This document shows positions 45,864-54,757 of a stretch of DNA of 55,703 nucleotides, piece by piece. Numbering within the stretch: the first letter of the stretch is position 1; each line of letters begins with the position of its first letter. The DNA is taken from the IMG/VR virus record IMGVR_UViG_3300031507_000006, positions 1 to 55,703 of that record. One strand, 5' to 3'. The translations under genes and the position numbers were made by a program. Source of the stretch: a virus. The notes under the pieces were generated by a model. It did not search any database, had not been told where the DNA came from, and worked only from the letters and a program-made list of their open reading frames with translations.

Positions 45864-48095
45864 TCAACCGCCGAGCGCCGCCTGCGCGGTGGCGCCGGCC
45901 GACTTGCCCGACTTCGCCGCGCCGGCCTCCTGATCGGGGGTGAACGGGTGACCTGCCAGCGCCGCAGTGACGGCCTGCGTCACGATACCACCGATGATGC
46001 GCTGGTTCTCGCGCGCCGCCTCGCGCTGGCCGATCATCTGCTCCTTGGCCTGTTCGGCCTGAAGCATCTGCTGCTGTTGCGCCTGCGCGGCCTGCGCCTG
46101 GGCGGCCATCTGCTGCTCCACTTCATCCTCGGACGGCACGCAATCGGACACGGGGAGCTCCATCGACTTCGCCACCTCGCGCACGATGTTCGCGATGTAC
46201 TTCGGCCCGATGACCTGCGCGATGACCGGATTGCCTGTTGCCAACTGCAGGAACTGCGTGCGGCGCTGCTGCGCTGATTCCTTGATGAGAATCGCCGCAG
46301 CACCACGCGGCACGACGATGCAGTCGCCCTTGATCGAATGATCCGGGTTGTAGAGCATCTCGTTCGTGAAGCAGTCGCCGATGGTCGGGCTGATCACGTT
46401 CAGGTCGATGTTCGAGATCGCGCGGCGCAAGCCCTTCGCGGCGTTGTTCATCAGCATCGACAAGCCGGTGGCCGTGTCGGCGCTGCCGCCGGCGCGCTCG
46501 TTGCCGTAGGTGTAGCGCGGGATGCCCGTCGAGTCGTCGGCGCGGATCTCCCACTTCTCGTACGTCGCCATGAGCGACGCGGCGCGGTCGTCGGCCTGGA
46601 AGAAGCCGATGCCCGGGTTCACGCCCTGCGTGGGATCGCTCTTGAGCTGCCACAGGCGCCACGGGAAGATAGCCTGCGTGTCCTCGCCGTCTGCGAAGCG
46701 GTCAGCATGTACCCACACCATCGGGCCCGATGCCATTGACAGGTTGTCGGCAAGCGCGCACGCGATGCCGTTGCACATCTTCTGTGATGTGGACGCGAGG
46801 TCAGGGATGGAGCGACCCCAGAAGGCGCCCGGGATCTCGTCATAGCAAGCCTTGCGGTACGGGCGCTGGTCGAGTGGGTCCGGGTTCATCGCGGCGTACA
46901 GGATGTAGCGCCCGCACACGAGCACGTTGCATTCGTAATCCTTGGTCTCTTCGATCTCGGGCTGGCCATTCTTGGCGCGCACGCCCCAGCTCAGTAGCTT
47001 CCAGCCCGGCACGCTGCCCCAGTAGCTGAGCGCATCGATCACGCCCGGAGGCGAGAGCCACATGTAGAGCGTCTCCTGCTCGAGCCGTTGGCGCTCGGCC
47101 TCGGTCCAGAGCCAGCCCTCGAGGTGGCCGCCCGAATAGTCGCGCAGCGCGAGATCGATCTGCTCGTCCTTGTAGTCGGGCAGGCCCTTCAAGTCCCATA
47201 GCTCCTCGCGGCGAAAGCGGATGCGCTCGATGAAGTCGCCTTGCTGCGGGCTGCGCGCGCTCGGCGCCGGGTAGGCGTCGAACGGGGAGACGCGCTCCCA
47301 CGACTGGTGCGGGTTGTTCGCGACCTTCGGCGTCCAGCTGGCTCCCCACTCGAGCGTCTTGTGGCGCCGGTAGATCGGGCCCTTCAGGATCGCGGCTGGA
47401 TAGGTCACGAAATCCTCAACGAACTCGTCCATCGCCTGCTCGTACCCGCCCTCGGAGAGTCGGTCGGCGATCTGGCGCTCCATGCGCCCGGCGCGCTTGT
47501 GCGCCTCCTTGGTGAGAGCGTCCTCGGCCTCGTCGCGCAGCTTGTCGCCGATCTGGTACGCCAGCGCGCGGAACTCGCCCTGCTCCATCGGGCCAGCGCC
47601 CTGCTGCGCGATCTGCTGCATCGCCTGCTGCGCCTGACTCAGCGCCTTCTTGACGATGCCCTCTTTCAATTCGTCGGGCAGGCTCGGGATCGGCGTCGGG
47701 TCGACGCCCCACGGCTGCTCGCCCACCGGCAGCACGATCTCGCGAATCCACGCGGACGCAGCGCGGCACTTGGTCTCGGTCAGGTCGGCGAAGACGACGT
47801 TCATGCCGCCGCCCTGGCCCTGCAGCGCGGCGATCTCGGCCGGGCTGTACAGGCCGCGCCTGGCGCGCAGGCACTGGAGCAGCTTGATGTCGATCTTCAT
47901 CTTCGACAGCTTGTTGCGTCCCCACGCGGCGCGGACGTGGCTGGCGAGTGCCGAGAGCGAGCCGGTCTCGTTGATCGTCGTGGTTTCGGGCGCCACCTCG
48001 GCGTCACGCTGGAGCAACTGCTGCAGGCCGAGCGTGCGAACGAGGGGGTTGCTGCGGACGGACGCGACGGGAGGCGCTAGGGATTGCTGCGGCAT
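45864..48095 (-). CDS. portal protein
   Basis: 743 residues, the long type found in BcepC6B/P22-like podoviruses. Recognisable parts: RYLHKTLEW-like wing region (RRHKTLEWGASW), WERVSPFDAYPAPS, the stem-side DEIPGAFWGRSIPDLASTSQ, IACALADNLSMASGPMVWVH, and a C-terminal Gln/Ala-rich barrel (~650-700). It makes the dodecameric DNA channel and docks the terminase, encoded 72 bases upstream. Confidence 0.85.
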   Translation of the reverse strand: MPQQSLAPPVASVRSNPLVRTLGLQQLLQRDAEVAPETTTINETGSLSALASHVRAAWGRNKLSKMKIDIKLLQCLRARRGLYSPAEIAALQGQGGGMNVVFADLTETKCRAASAWIREIVLPVGEQPWGVDPTPIPSLPDELKEGIVKKALSQAQQAMQQIAQQGAGPMEQGEFRALAYQIGDKLRDEAEDALTKEAHKRAGRMERQIADRLSEGGYEQAMDEFVEDFVTYPAAILKGPIYRRHKTLEWGASWTPKVANNPHQSWERVSPFDAYPAPSARSPQQGDFIERIRFRREELWDLKGLPDYKDEQIDLALRDYSGGHLEGWLWTEAERQRLEQETLYMWLSPPGVIDALSYWGSVPGWKLLSWGVRAKNGQPEIEETKDYECNVLVCGRYILYAAMNPDPLDQRPYRKACYDEIPGAFWGRSIPDLASTSQKMCNGIACALADNLSMASGPMVWVHADRFADGEDTQAIFPWRLWQLKSDPTQGVNPGIGFFQADDRAASLMATYEKWEIRADDSTGIPRYTYGNERAGGSADTATGLSMLMNNAAKGLRRAISNIDLNVISPTIGDCFTNEMLYNPDHSIKGDCIVVPRGAAAILIKESAQQRRTQFLQLATGNPVIAQVIGPKYIANIVREVAKSMELPVSDCVPSEDEVEQQMAAQAQAAQAQQQQMLQAEQAKEQMIGQREAARENQRIIGGIVTQAVTAALAGHPFTPDQEAGAAKSGKSAGATAQAALGG

Positions 48096-48167
48096 GCGGT
48101 GGTCACCTGTAGGGGGTGGCGCATGGCAGTGGGCCGATTGCGGCGGGTGGGCGGATTATGCCGCGGG

Positions 48168-49451
48168 CTATCGCGACCACACAACGCGGCGCTTCTCGAC
48201 GCGCTTCGCGCGCACCGGCGACACATCCACGCCGGCCGCGACTGCGAACATGCGCAGCGCGTCGGCGCCGTGACTTGCGATGTCGTGCTCGGGCAGCTTG
48301 GAATACTGCCCGGTGTCGGGGTTGATGTGGTAGCGGTAGTGACGCAGCGTTTGCAGGAAGTCGGCGCAGTTCACCTCATCGAACGACATGCGCGAGAACA
48401 TCGTGCGCGCGGCGTTGATGCCATCCTGGATGCTCAGGTTCGGGACGATCTTCACGTTTCGGCGCGCGGCCAGCATCATCGCCTCGACACTGGTGCCGCT
48501 CTTGATGTCCTTCGAGCGCGCGTCGTGAGGAAGCCAGTCGACGCCGTATAGATAGTTCTTCGCTTGGAGCATCAGCAGGTAGTCGGCCACGGTCTTGTGG
48601 CGGTCCGCGTGGTAGTCCACGATCCGGTACTCGTAGGGAAAGAACTGCACGAACAAGATCGCCGTGAGGTCAGACCAGCCGATGTCCCAAAACGTGTGCA
48701 CCGGCCTCGCGCGATCGACCGGCACCTTGGCGATTCGCCCCTCTTCCATCGCGTCGCGCAGTTCACGCGCATAGATCGCGCCCTCGACCGCGTGCCGGCA
48801 GTGGCCCTCCCACACGTTCATGTAGGCATCGTAGTCCTTGGCTCTGAGGTGCTCCTTCTCGGCCCGGAGCACATCCGGAAACCAGGGGTTGTCGGCCCAG
48901 TTGAGTTTACGCACGACCGCATTTGGTGGCGGGTCGGAGATGAACCGCCGGTACGTCTCGTCCGTGTCCATGTCCGGATTCAGCGTCAGCCAGATCTCGG
49001 AGTCGTCGCGTCGGACTGTTGGGATCAGGATCTCCCAGCTCCCCTTACTCACGAACTGCGCCTCTTCGACCCACACAATGGTGATGCCTTCCATGCTCTT
49101 GAGCTTGGTCGCGTTGTGCCGCAGGCCGTCGAACATGAACTCGGTGCCGTTCGCGCCGCGGATCACCGTCTGCTGGATGTCGTAGAACGCCTCAAGGCCC
49201 AGCTCGGACACCTGATCGGACAGCAGTTTGTGCACCGAGTCGCGGATTGAGTTCTGGAACTCGCGACAGCACAGGATGCGGTGCTGCTTCTGTGCCCCGA
49301 GCAATAGGAGCGCACGGGCAACAGACTGGCTCTTGCCGCCTCCGCGGCCTCCGTAGAGCACCTTGTAACGTGCTGGCCTGAAGAGAAAATCGAGCTTGGC
49401 GGGGAACTCGTGCGCCACGCGTTGCGCTGGTGGTCGCTCGGTCAGGATCAC
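48168..49451 (-). CDS. terL: terminase large subunit (Terminase_3/PBSX type)
   Basis: 427 residues. Walker A GGRGGGKS (34-41), Walker B ITIVWVEEA (123-131) with E129/E130, coupling motif IWLTLNP, and the nuclease domain with HTFWDIGWSD, DYLLMLQAKNYLYGVDWLPHD-like strand (two parts) and HDIASHGADALRM. It packages DNA into the prohead through the portal. ATGA overlap with the small subunit. Confidence 0.95.
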   Translation of the reverse strand: MILTERPPAQRVAHEFPAKLDFLFRPARYKVLYGGRGGGKSQSVARALLLLGAQKQHRILCCREFQNSIRDSVHKLLSDQVSELGLEAFYDIQQTVIRGANGTEFMFDGLRHNATKLKSMEGITIVWVEEAQFVSKGSWEILIPTVRRDDSEIWLTLNPDMDTDETYRRFISDPPPNAVVRKLNWADNPWFPDVLRAEKEHLRAKDYDAYMNVWEGHCRHAVEGAIYARELRDAMEEGRIAKVPVDRARPVHTFWDIGWSDLTAILFVQFFPYEYRIVDYHADRHKTVADYLLMLQAKNYLYGVDWLPHDARSKDIKSGTSVEAMMLAARRNVKIVPNLSIQDGINAARTMFSRMSFDEVNCADFLQTLRHYRYHINPDTGQYSKLPEHDIASHGADALRMFAVAAGVDVSPVRAKRVEKRRVVWSR

Positions 49452-49801
49452 CCTAGGTCACGCTCACCGTCACCGACGATCGCGGGCGTCTCCGTGCTGC
49501 GGAACACGATCACGTGTTCGACCTGCCCCTGCACTGGGCCACCATTGGCACCGACCACTTCCGTGCGCGCCAGCTTGGGGATGTGGAACTCGATCACATC
49601 CATCATGCAGCGCCAGGCCTTGTCGGGGCCTTGGGTCTTCGCGATCTCGTCGAGCCATTTCTGCATGCGTGGCACGTTGTTGTCAACGAGATCGGCAATC
49701 GCGCGTCGCGCATTGACCGTGGTTCGGTTGGGTGTCCCTTTGGGGCGACCCATGCCAGGCTTTGGCGGCCCATTCGGGGTTGTGACTACTCCGCGCGGCA
49801 T
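49448..49801 (-). CDS. terS: terminase small subunit-like
   Basis: 117 residues. Opens with a basic GMGRPKGTPNRTTVNARRAI, then NVPRMQKWLDEIAKTQGPDKA and a C-terminal VEHVIVFRSTETP. This form is widely found as the gene before TerL in phages with the same terminase type. It recognises the packaging site; no clear HTH can be read by eye. Confidence 0.75.
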   Translation of the reverse strand: MPRGVVTTPNGPPKPGMGRPKGTPNRTTVNARRAIADLVDNNVPRMQKWLDEIAKTQGPDKAWRCMMDVIEFHIPKLARTEVVGANGGPVQGQVEHVIVFRSTETPAIVGDGERDLG

Positions 49802-49817
49802 TGAAGTTCTCCTCGGG

Positions 49818-50015
49818 TCAGGCCGGTGGAGTCGGCCGCAGCCACATCCACGGGCGGGACGCCTCAGGCTTCAGCAACTCGTGCAGCGTTTGATCCAGAT
49901 CACGCGACCGCAGCGTCGGTTCAGCGTCCGCGGGCTTTGGGCGCCAGTCCGCCGGCCGCGCGCTGAAGCACTTCGCGTCGTCGTGGTTCGCCTTGCGGCA
50001 CCAGTGGCACCACAT
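49818..50015 (-). CDS. small Cys/His/Trp protein, 65 aa
   Basis: 65 residues beginning MWCHWCRKANHDDAKCF, a CxxC-x-H-x-C zinc-like cluster, and ending WMWLRPTPPA. It precedes the terminase small subunit by 16 bases. Unknown function. Confidence 0.6.
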   Translation of the reverse strand: MWCHWCRKANHDDAKCFSARPADWRPKPADAEPTLRSRDLDQTLHELLKPEASRPWMWLRPTPPA

Positions 50016-50017
50016 GG

Positions 50018-50209
50018 TTAGAACGCTGCGATGCGCTCGGCCAAGACGTCGGAGAACTGCACCATGATCCCTGACTGGCGCACCAAGCGTTCCTGCTCGG
50101 CTTCGGGCAGCGCCTCGAAGGTCGGCGAAGCGAGGAAAGCCGTCAGCCGATCAAGCTTCGCTTCATTGTCTGCGCGTTCGTCGATAACGCGTTGTTGGTG
50201 TGGTTGCAT
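50018..50209 (-). CDS. conserved small phage protein, 63 aa
   Basis: 63 residues: QQRVIDERADNEAKLDRLTA, PEAEQERLVRQSGIMVQFSD, LAERIAAF. This three-helix layout is a very common early/replication-region phage protein of unknown role. Coupled to its neighbours. Confidence 0.8.
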   Translation of the reverse strand: MQPHQQRVIDERADNEAKLDRLTAFLASPTFEALPEAEQERLVRQSGIMVQFSDVLAERIAAF

Positions 50210-50448
50210 CAGCGTTGTCCTTTTGGGCGTAGACCGGGGAACAGCAGGCCGAGCCCTTGCGGCTGCTGGATCGCGAAGGCGAGCGCCAGCTCGTGCGCGG
50301 TACGCTGCTTGCGCGCTTTGACCTTATCGCCTTGGGCCAGCGCGACGCGCACCTCGGCGAAGGCTCGTGCCTCCACGGCGGTGGCTTGGCGCGGGATCAT
50401 CTCGCCCACCTCACGGTCGACGACACTGGCGAGCCCCAATCGGTTCAC
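50209..50448 (-). CDS. hypothetical protein, 79 aa
   Basis: 79 residues from GTG 50448 (GTGA overlap). Helical with EARAFAEVRVALAQGDKVKA and LALAFAIQQPQGLGLLFPGL. Unknown function. Confidence 0.65.
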   Translation of the reverse strand: MNRLGLASVVDREVGEMIPRQATAVEARAFAEVRVALAQGDKVKARKQRTAHELALAFAIQQPQGLGLLFPGLRPKGQR

Positions 50449-50738
50449 CGCGTCCACGTGCTCGGCTCGCTGGGCGCGACGTAGGCCTTCCCCGTCACCT
50501 TGTCGTACAGCTTGCCCGTGAGCGGGTCGCACACCGGGCCGGGCGCCGGGTAGCTGCGGTCCTTCACCCTGAGCTGAGCCACAGGCGCCGCGTCAATCAC
50601 CTGACGGCTGCGGCGTGCGCCTTGCATCTCGCTCTCGCTCAGGCAGGGGCTCACGCCGGTGGCCTGGTTGCGGAAGCGCTGCGCGTTCGCGTCGTTCAGG
50701 AACGCACCGTCGAAAGTGCTGGTCGGGTCGGCTTTCAT
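50445..50738 (-). CDS. hypothetical phage protein, 97 aa
   Basis: 97 residues; ATG 50738 is preferred over the adjacent ATG 50741 because AAGGA is then five bases away. Middle has SPCLSESEMQGARRSRQ, end DPLTGKLYDKVTGKAYVAPS. First gene of the cluster leading into terminase. No family known to me. Confidence 0.65.
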   Translation of the reverse strand: MKADPTSTFDGAFLNDANAQRFRNQATGVSPCLSESEMQGARRSRQVIDAAPVAQLRVKDRSYPAPGPVCDPLTGKLYDKVTGKAYVAPSEPSTWTR

Positions 50739-50748
50739 CATCTTCCTT

Positions 50749-51048
50749 TCACTGAATCGGCGAAGCGTACAGCGCCTCGCGTCGCTTGCTGTTCCAGTCG
50801 CTGATGATCTTCTGCACCGCGGCTACCAAGCTCGGCATATTCGTACGCTCAAGGTCGTCGATGCGCTGCTCATCGAGCATCGCCTGTACGAGCTTGACCA
50901 CATACTGCTTGGCCGCCTCGAGCGTGTCCTGAATCGGGGCCTGCGAGCGCCACGCGACGCTCTTGCGCGTACAGCTCGGGAACTCGACGACGAAACCGCC
51001 GACTTCCGGGTCGTTTGTTGCGCTTTCTGCGGGGAATAGCTTCGCCAT
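50749..51048 (-). CDS. hypothetical protein, 99 aa
   Basis: 99 residues from ATG 51048 (an in-frame ATG at 51078 would add ten). N-terminal strand GGFVVEFPSCTRKSVAWRSQ then helices (QYVVKLVQAMLDEQRIDDLE, VQKIISDWNSKRREAL). Function unknown. Confidence 0.65.
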   Translation of the reverse strand: MAKLFPAESATNDPEVGGFVVEFPSCTRKSVAWRSQAPIQDTLEAAKQYVVKLVQAMLDEQRIDDLERTNMPSLVAAVQKIISDWNSKRREALYASPIQ

Positions 51049-51081
51049 GCTCGCGACTGTAGCGGAAAACACATCCAACGC

Positions 51082-51249
51082 TTATTGAATATTGGGGATT
51101 GAGCCGCTTTGTCGCGCTCGCTGCGCCATCTTTTCCACATCCGCGGCCATCAGCCGTTCGGCGTTCTCTACCGCCCACTCCGCCATCTCGTCCTGGGCCT
51201 CGAAGTCGGGCTCAGCACGGGGGGCTTCCATGACTTCGGGGTGGTTCAT
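51082..51249 (-). CDS. small acidic helical protein, 55 aa
   Basis: 55 residues (MNHPEVMEAPRAEPDFEAQD start; EMAEWAVENAERLMAADVEK helix; SIPNIQ end). Too short for most gene finders but fills an otherwise empty gap with a clean ATG and stop and charge pattern of a real protein. Function unknown. Confidence 0.5.
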   Translation of the reverse strand: MNHPEVMEAPRAEPDFEAQDEMAEWAVENAERLMAADVEKMAQRARQSGSIPNIQ

Positions 51250-51280
51250 TCACAGAATGTAACAGCGGCGTTGGCTGTTG

Positions 51281-51508
51281 CTAGATGGATGAGGCAGTGA
51301 GCTCATGTGCGGAGTTCAGAGCCTTCCGGCTTCTTTCGAGTTCGATCGCGGCTCGGTCTAGCGCTGCTGCGACGGCTTCGGTGGCTGGCCTGATGGGCAA
51401 GTGCGTTGCACCGCGCTTGCGCAGCTTCATGGCCTGGTTGCGCAGCTCGGTGGCCTGCTGGGCAAGTTCGTGGTCTGCCCACTGTCGGCATTCTTCTGTG
51501 AGCATCAT
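51281..51508 (-). CDS. hypothetical protein, 75 aa
   Basis: 75 helical residues (EECRQWADHELAQQATELRN, PATEAVAAALDRAAIELERS). ATGA overlap with the gene upstream. No domain. Confidence 0.65.
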   Translation of the reverse strand: MMLTEECRQWADHELAQQATELRNQAMKLRKRGATHLPIRPATEAVAAALDRAAIELERSRKALNSAHELTASSI

Positions 51509-51930
51509 GGCGTCACGCCACGCCAGACAAAATCACCCTTGTCCTCGCGGATCGCTGGCTCGTCATCAACGCATGGGCATTCGTAGCCGCTCAGGTGGTC
51601 AGCCACCGGGCGCCAGAAGTTGCGTACTTTGCCGCTCGGGGCGTGGTTGTCTTCCTTCGCGTCCGACAGATCGAATTGCGCCAGCACCCATGTCGCATCA
51701 GCCGATGAGCAGCGCTCGCCCATCATGCTCATGCTGACGTGGTACTCGGGACCGAGATCTGGTTGTCCGGGATCACGCACGACCTCAACGGCCGATAGCA
51801 CGAACAGGCCGCTCTTGTGCTCCCATGCCTTAATTGGATAGCCCATCGCCGCAAGGTCTGGCGGCCATGGCCGCCATTTCGCGTGTGACCAGCCTTCGCC
51901 TGTTGGCGCCTTCGGTTGGATGATGTCCAT
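51505..51930 (-). CDS. hypothetical protein, 141 aa
   Basis: 141 residues: WEHKSGLFVLSAVEVVRDPG strand region, YHVSMSMMGERCSSADATWV, and a Cys pair in YECPCVDDEP. First gene after a 179-base gap (51931-52109) that has no convincing gene and may contain a promoter. Function unknown. Confidence 0.65.
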   Translation of the reverse strand: MDIIQPKAPTGEGWSHAKWRPWPPDLAAMGYPIKAWEHKSGLFVLSAVEVVRDPGQPDLGPEYHVSMSMMGERCSSADATWVLAQFDLSDAKEDNHAPSGKVRNFWRPVADHLSGYECPCVDDEPAIREDKGDFVWRGVTP

Positions 51931-52109
51931 GGTCTTCCCCGGATTCGTTTGAGAGGCACGCCACAGAGTTGAGGCGATTTGTATCGGTCGTGCTCGAAGA
52001 GCTAAGACCAGTTAGAGCAGTGTCCACGACGTTTTTTCAAACAGCGAGGTTCGCATGCGATTTCGGAATGCCACACCCATGAGCGGCGTGCCTGATGCCC
52101 GCAAAAATA

Positions 52110-52316
52110 TCACTTGACGCCTTCACTGCAGTCGGGAATAGCTTGCACGCCAGCGCTGAACGTGCGTGTGTTCCACATCCGCATGGCGCTCTCTGGGTTG
52201 GGCGATGCCGGGCCGTAGCAGCCACACATGAAGCAAGCCACCATGTGCAGGCCTGCTTCTTCATGCGCGGCCGCGTCCAGACCACCGCAGAACGGGCACG
52301 GCAGGATGTCGGTCAC
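52110..52316 (-). CDS. Lar-type restriction-alleviation-like protein, 68 aa
   Basis: 68 residues from GTG 52316 (GTGA overlap). TDILPCPFCGGLDAAAHEEA, then VACFMCGCYGPASPNPE and MRMWNTR: the two CxxC knuckles and final W-N-T/R of Lar-type proteins, which lessen type I restriction in Rac/lambda. A second Lar-like protein is carried in the cassette array (12725..13210). Confidence 0.75.
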   Translation of the reverse strand: MTDILPCPFCGGLDAAAHEEAGLHMVACFMCGCYGPASPNPESAMRMWNTRTFSAGVQAIPDCSEGVK

Positions 52317-52630
52317 GGCGGCCCCTTCTCCAAGAACCGGTACAGCGCCCGGATCGCCTTCTGGTTCGTCGGCACCGGCATGCCCACGGCCCGGCGTGGC
52401 CCGAGCACGTGCTCGACTGCTGCGGCCGCGCTGTTCGCCGCCAGGCTGGCGCTGTTCTGGCGCTGCACGCCGTCTTCGTCGACCCAGTAGCCACAAGCGT
52501 AGGGGATCGGTGGCCGGGTGACGCTGGTGCGGCGCCAGACGAAGCGGATGCCGTTCAGGGTGTGCGGCTTCAGCGACAGGCCCAGCGTGCGCGCGCCGCC
52601 GCGCTTCTTCGGAATGGCGGCGCTGCTCAT
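52313..52630 (-). CDS. hypothetical protein, 105 aa
   Basis: 105 residues: TLGLSLKPHTLNGIRFVWRR near the start, a YACGYWVDEDGVQRQNSAS middle, and a helical end (TNQKAIRALYRFLEKG). ATGA overlap with the KTSC gene and GTGA with the Lar-like gene. No family known to me. Confidence 0.65.
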   Translation of the reverse strand: MSSAAIPKKRGGARTLGLSLKPHTLNGIRFVWRRTSVTRPPIPYACGYWVDEDGVQRQNSASLAANSAAAAVEHVLGPRRAVGMPVPTNQKAIRALYRFLEKGPP

Positions 52631-52905
52631 GTGGGTTCACCGCCTTCGGAATCGGCCGGCGCGTCCTTGTAGTGGCGCTCGAACGCGGTGTCGTCCGGGT
52701 AGGCCGGATTTATGTGCTTGTAGAAGTGGCTCCCCTGCGACTCGGCCGCGAGGAACGCCGCGTACTGCTCTGGCGAGAAGTTCGGGTAGTGGTACGTGAC
52801 CTTCTGGTGGTTCGACTTGAACTCGAGCGCCAGGGTGCCGTTCTCGTAGCCGTGAGCGTGCAACTGGCTGCTGTCGGCCAGGGTCATCGGGATTGTGGAT
52901 GGCAT
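52627..52905 (-). CDS. KTSC-domain protein, 92 aa
   Basis: 92 residues from ATG 52905, with AAGGAGAAAGAC upstream. SSQLHAHGYENGTLALEF, VTYHYPNFSPEQYAAFLA and GSHFYKHINP match the KTSC domain, in which the Lys-Thr-Ser-Cys type motif is here degenerate at the end. The domain occurs fused to nucleases and lysyl-tRNA synthetase-like proteins; function not known. Confidence 0.75.
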   Translation of the reverse strand: MPSTIPMTLADSSQLHAHGYENGTLALEFKSNHQKVTYHYPNFSPEQYAAFLAAESQGSHFYKHINPAYPDDTAFERHYKDAPADSEGGEPT

Positions 52906-53090
52906 GTCTTTCTCCTTGGGTTTGAATTGAGGGTGGGATGGGCCGGACGTTACCCCGGCGATGTGTTCGCAGTCTGGCCCTTGCGGGCTCTCAGGTCTGC
53001 TCGGCCACCTACCTGCCTTGCCGCCGCAGATTTTCCGAGCCGGCGGGCTCTTGCGTGTCTCCGAATCTCCACGCCGCCATCCCCTTGAAA

Positions 53091-53420
53091 TCAGTTGCCG
53101 ACCGGCTCTGCGCCCAGCGTCTCGCCGCCGATCATCGTGACCGGACCGGGATGGGCCTGTGCCTTGGCAGCCTGGTCTGTCTTCACGTGGTAGTCCATCC
53201 ATGATGCCTCGCCGGGCTGGGCTTCCTCCGGCTTCTGGTGCAGCCGGATGCTGGTCTTGCCAGGCACGTCGTAGCCGTACTCGTTCTTGACCGCGAGATT
53301 GACCATCGTGTCGGAGTAGACGTAGCAGATGCCGGCGTCGAATGGCTGGGTGCCGTCGATGCTGCGCTCAATGGCCAGAGGGTGATACCAGACCCGGCGG
53401 CCGATCGTGGGGATGTTCAA
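53091..53420 (-). CDS. hypothetical protein, 109 aa (TTG start)
   Basis: 109 residues from TTG 53420, selected because AAGGAG lies six bases upstream. NIPTIGRRVWYHPLAIERS opens a beta-type protein with GICYVYSDTMVNLAVKNEYG, a layout common in phage proteins of unknown function, ending MIGGETLGAEPVGN. The 185 bases after it (52906-53090) hold only a doubtful 23-codon ORF. Confidence 0.65.
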   Translation of the reverse strand: MNIPTIGRRVWYHPLAIERSIDGTQPFDAGICYVYSDTMVNLAVKNEYGYDVPGKTSIRLHQKPEEAQPGEASWMDYHVKTDQAAKAQAHPGPVTMIGGETLGAEPVGN

Positions 53421-53466
53421 TGCGTTCTCCTTGAGTTGCCGCGCAGATGGGCGCGCGGCGGGCCCG

Positions 53467-54210
53467 TCACTTCTTCGCACCCTTGCGCGCTGCCAGCGCT
53501 GCCTTGGTCTTGAACGGCACGACCTTCTTGCTGGCGGCCTTCTTCGCCGCAGTCGGGAACCTGGCCGCACGCTCGGCGTCGCGCAGCTGCTTCGCGGTCG
53601 CCGGTTTGCTGTCCTCGGCCAGCGCCTGCTCGGGTGACTTCGCACCGGTATCGTCGGCGCTGAACATGTCCGGTGCGCCCGGGTGATCTTTCTTGAAAGC
53701 CGCAGCGGTGCCATCGATCGCCTCGGCAGGTTTCTCTGGCGCGGTCAGCGTGAACAGGATCTCTTGGCTCAGGTGCGAGCACAGCAGCCCGGCCTCGGTG
53801 GCGTCGATGTCGTTCGATCCAATGCTGAACATCAGCTCGATACTGCCGCCTTCCATCGGCACGCATCGCAACTTCGAGACCTTGCATCCGCCGATCTTGA
53901 TTGGGTCTTTGTCGTCTATGCCATGGTCGACAGAAAGCGTCCAGCCTTCGTATGAATCCTTGATCTTCACCTCGTCGATGCGGCTTGATCGCAGCAGCGG
54001 CGTGGATGTCTCGACGCCTGGCAGGTTGTCCTGGTCGGGCACGACCGTATAGAGCGCGTGGCGCAACGTCGGATGGATTCGATCCAGCAGCGTGTTCGGA
54101 CCTTTGATCTTGATCCCTAGGCTGATCGCGAAAACGCGATCTTCTCCATGGACCTCTGTGCGTGGTGTGACGCTCGTCAAATTGGCTTGTTGTTGATGAA
54201 ATTCAAACAT
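53467..54210 (-). CDS. hypothetical early protein, 247 aa
   Basis: 247 residues. The first ~160 are mixed alpha/beta (VFAISLGIKIKGPNTLLDRI, HALYTVVPDQDNLPGVETS, IKIGGCKVSKLRCVPMEGGS), as in conserved phage proteins found beside recombination genes. The last ~80 are Ala/Lys rich and basic. It overlaps the HNH gene by eight bases. Possibly DNA-binding from its tail. Confidence 0.65.
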   Translation of the reverse strand: MFEFHQQQANLTSVTPRTEVHGEDRVFAISLGIKIKGPNTLLDRIHPTLRHALYTVVPDQDNLPGVETSTPLLRSSRIDEVKIKDSYEGWTLSVDHGIDDKDPIKIGGCKVSKLRCVPMEGGSIELMFSIGSNDIDATEAGLLCSHLSQEILFTLTAPEKPAEAIDGTAAAFKKDHPGAPDMFSADDTGAKSPEQALAEDSKPATAKQLRDAERAARFPTAAKKAASKKVVPFKTKAALAARKGAKK

Positions 54211-54757
54211 CGCGCGTTTCCTTTTTCACTTGTGGGAGTAGGTGTTTCCATGTGACGCCGCGTCGGATATCGCAGATGGTTCCGCGGGACACGCCATAGG
54301 CATCTGCGATCGATTGTTGAGTGCGCGAGTCTTTTCGGATAGCCAGCACCTGCTCGTCCGTGAAGATTGCCAAGTAGTGCGCTTCCCCGATGACGCGCGG
54401 CTTGAGGCCTCCCCTCCCCGCGACTTTGTGCGCGGCTTCGCACGCCCGGTGGGTAGCGTTCTTCCTGGTGCATCGCATATTCTCTGGCGCGTCATAGGCT
54501 TTGCAGAACTGACACTTGCGCCACCCGTAATTTCCGCACGCGTCGAAAGCGCGTTGCCGCTGATGCAAGAGCTTGTGATACGCGGCACTTGGGCAAATGA
54601 CGAGGTTGTCTGGCGAATTGTTGAACGGGTTTTCGTCGACGTGATGTACCTCGGTTCCTTTTGGCAGCCGACCTCCGACAGCCTTCTCGGCGATCAGAAT
54701 GTGTGGCGAGACTCGCTCTCCTTCTCGGGTTACCAATAGCGGACGATTACGTGACAT
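54203..54757 (-). CDS. HNH endonuclease with C-terminal HTH
   Basis: 184 residues. HNH_3-type core HHVDENPFNNSPDNLVICPS, two CxxC/CxxC-like pairs (CQFCKAYDAPENMRC), and a C-terminal HTH (FTDEQVLAIRKDSRTQQSIA then YGVSRGTICDIRRGVTW) like that of the other HNH protein at 37461. ATG overlaps the NinB stop as TGATG, so here it is co-oriented and coupled. Probably a homing-type enzyme that inserted after ninB. Confidence 0.8.
   Translation of the reverse strand: MSRNRPLLVTREGERVSPHILIAEKAVGGRLPKGTEVHHVDENPFNNSPDNLVICPSAAYHKLLHQRQRAFDACGNYGWRKCQFCKAYDAPENMRCTRKNATHRACEAAHKVAGRGGLKPRVIGEAHYLAIFTDEQVLAIRKDSRTQQSIADAYGVSRGTICDIRRGVTWKHLLPQVKKETRDV

Noticed and set aside
51931-52109. possible small gene or attC-like box (GTTAGAG near 52011) in the early-operon gap
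   Set aside because: The box breaks the GTTRRRY rule at its last base and has no GCCTAAC partner; no ORF with a ribosome site was found.
53009-53080. 23-codon minus-strand ORF with AAGGGG in front
   Set aside because: Very short, no coupling to neighbours and no recognisable sequence, so evidence is insufficient.
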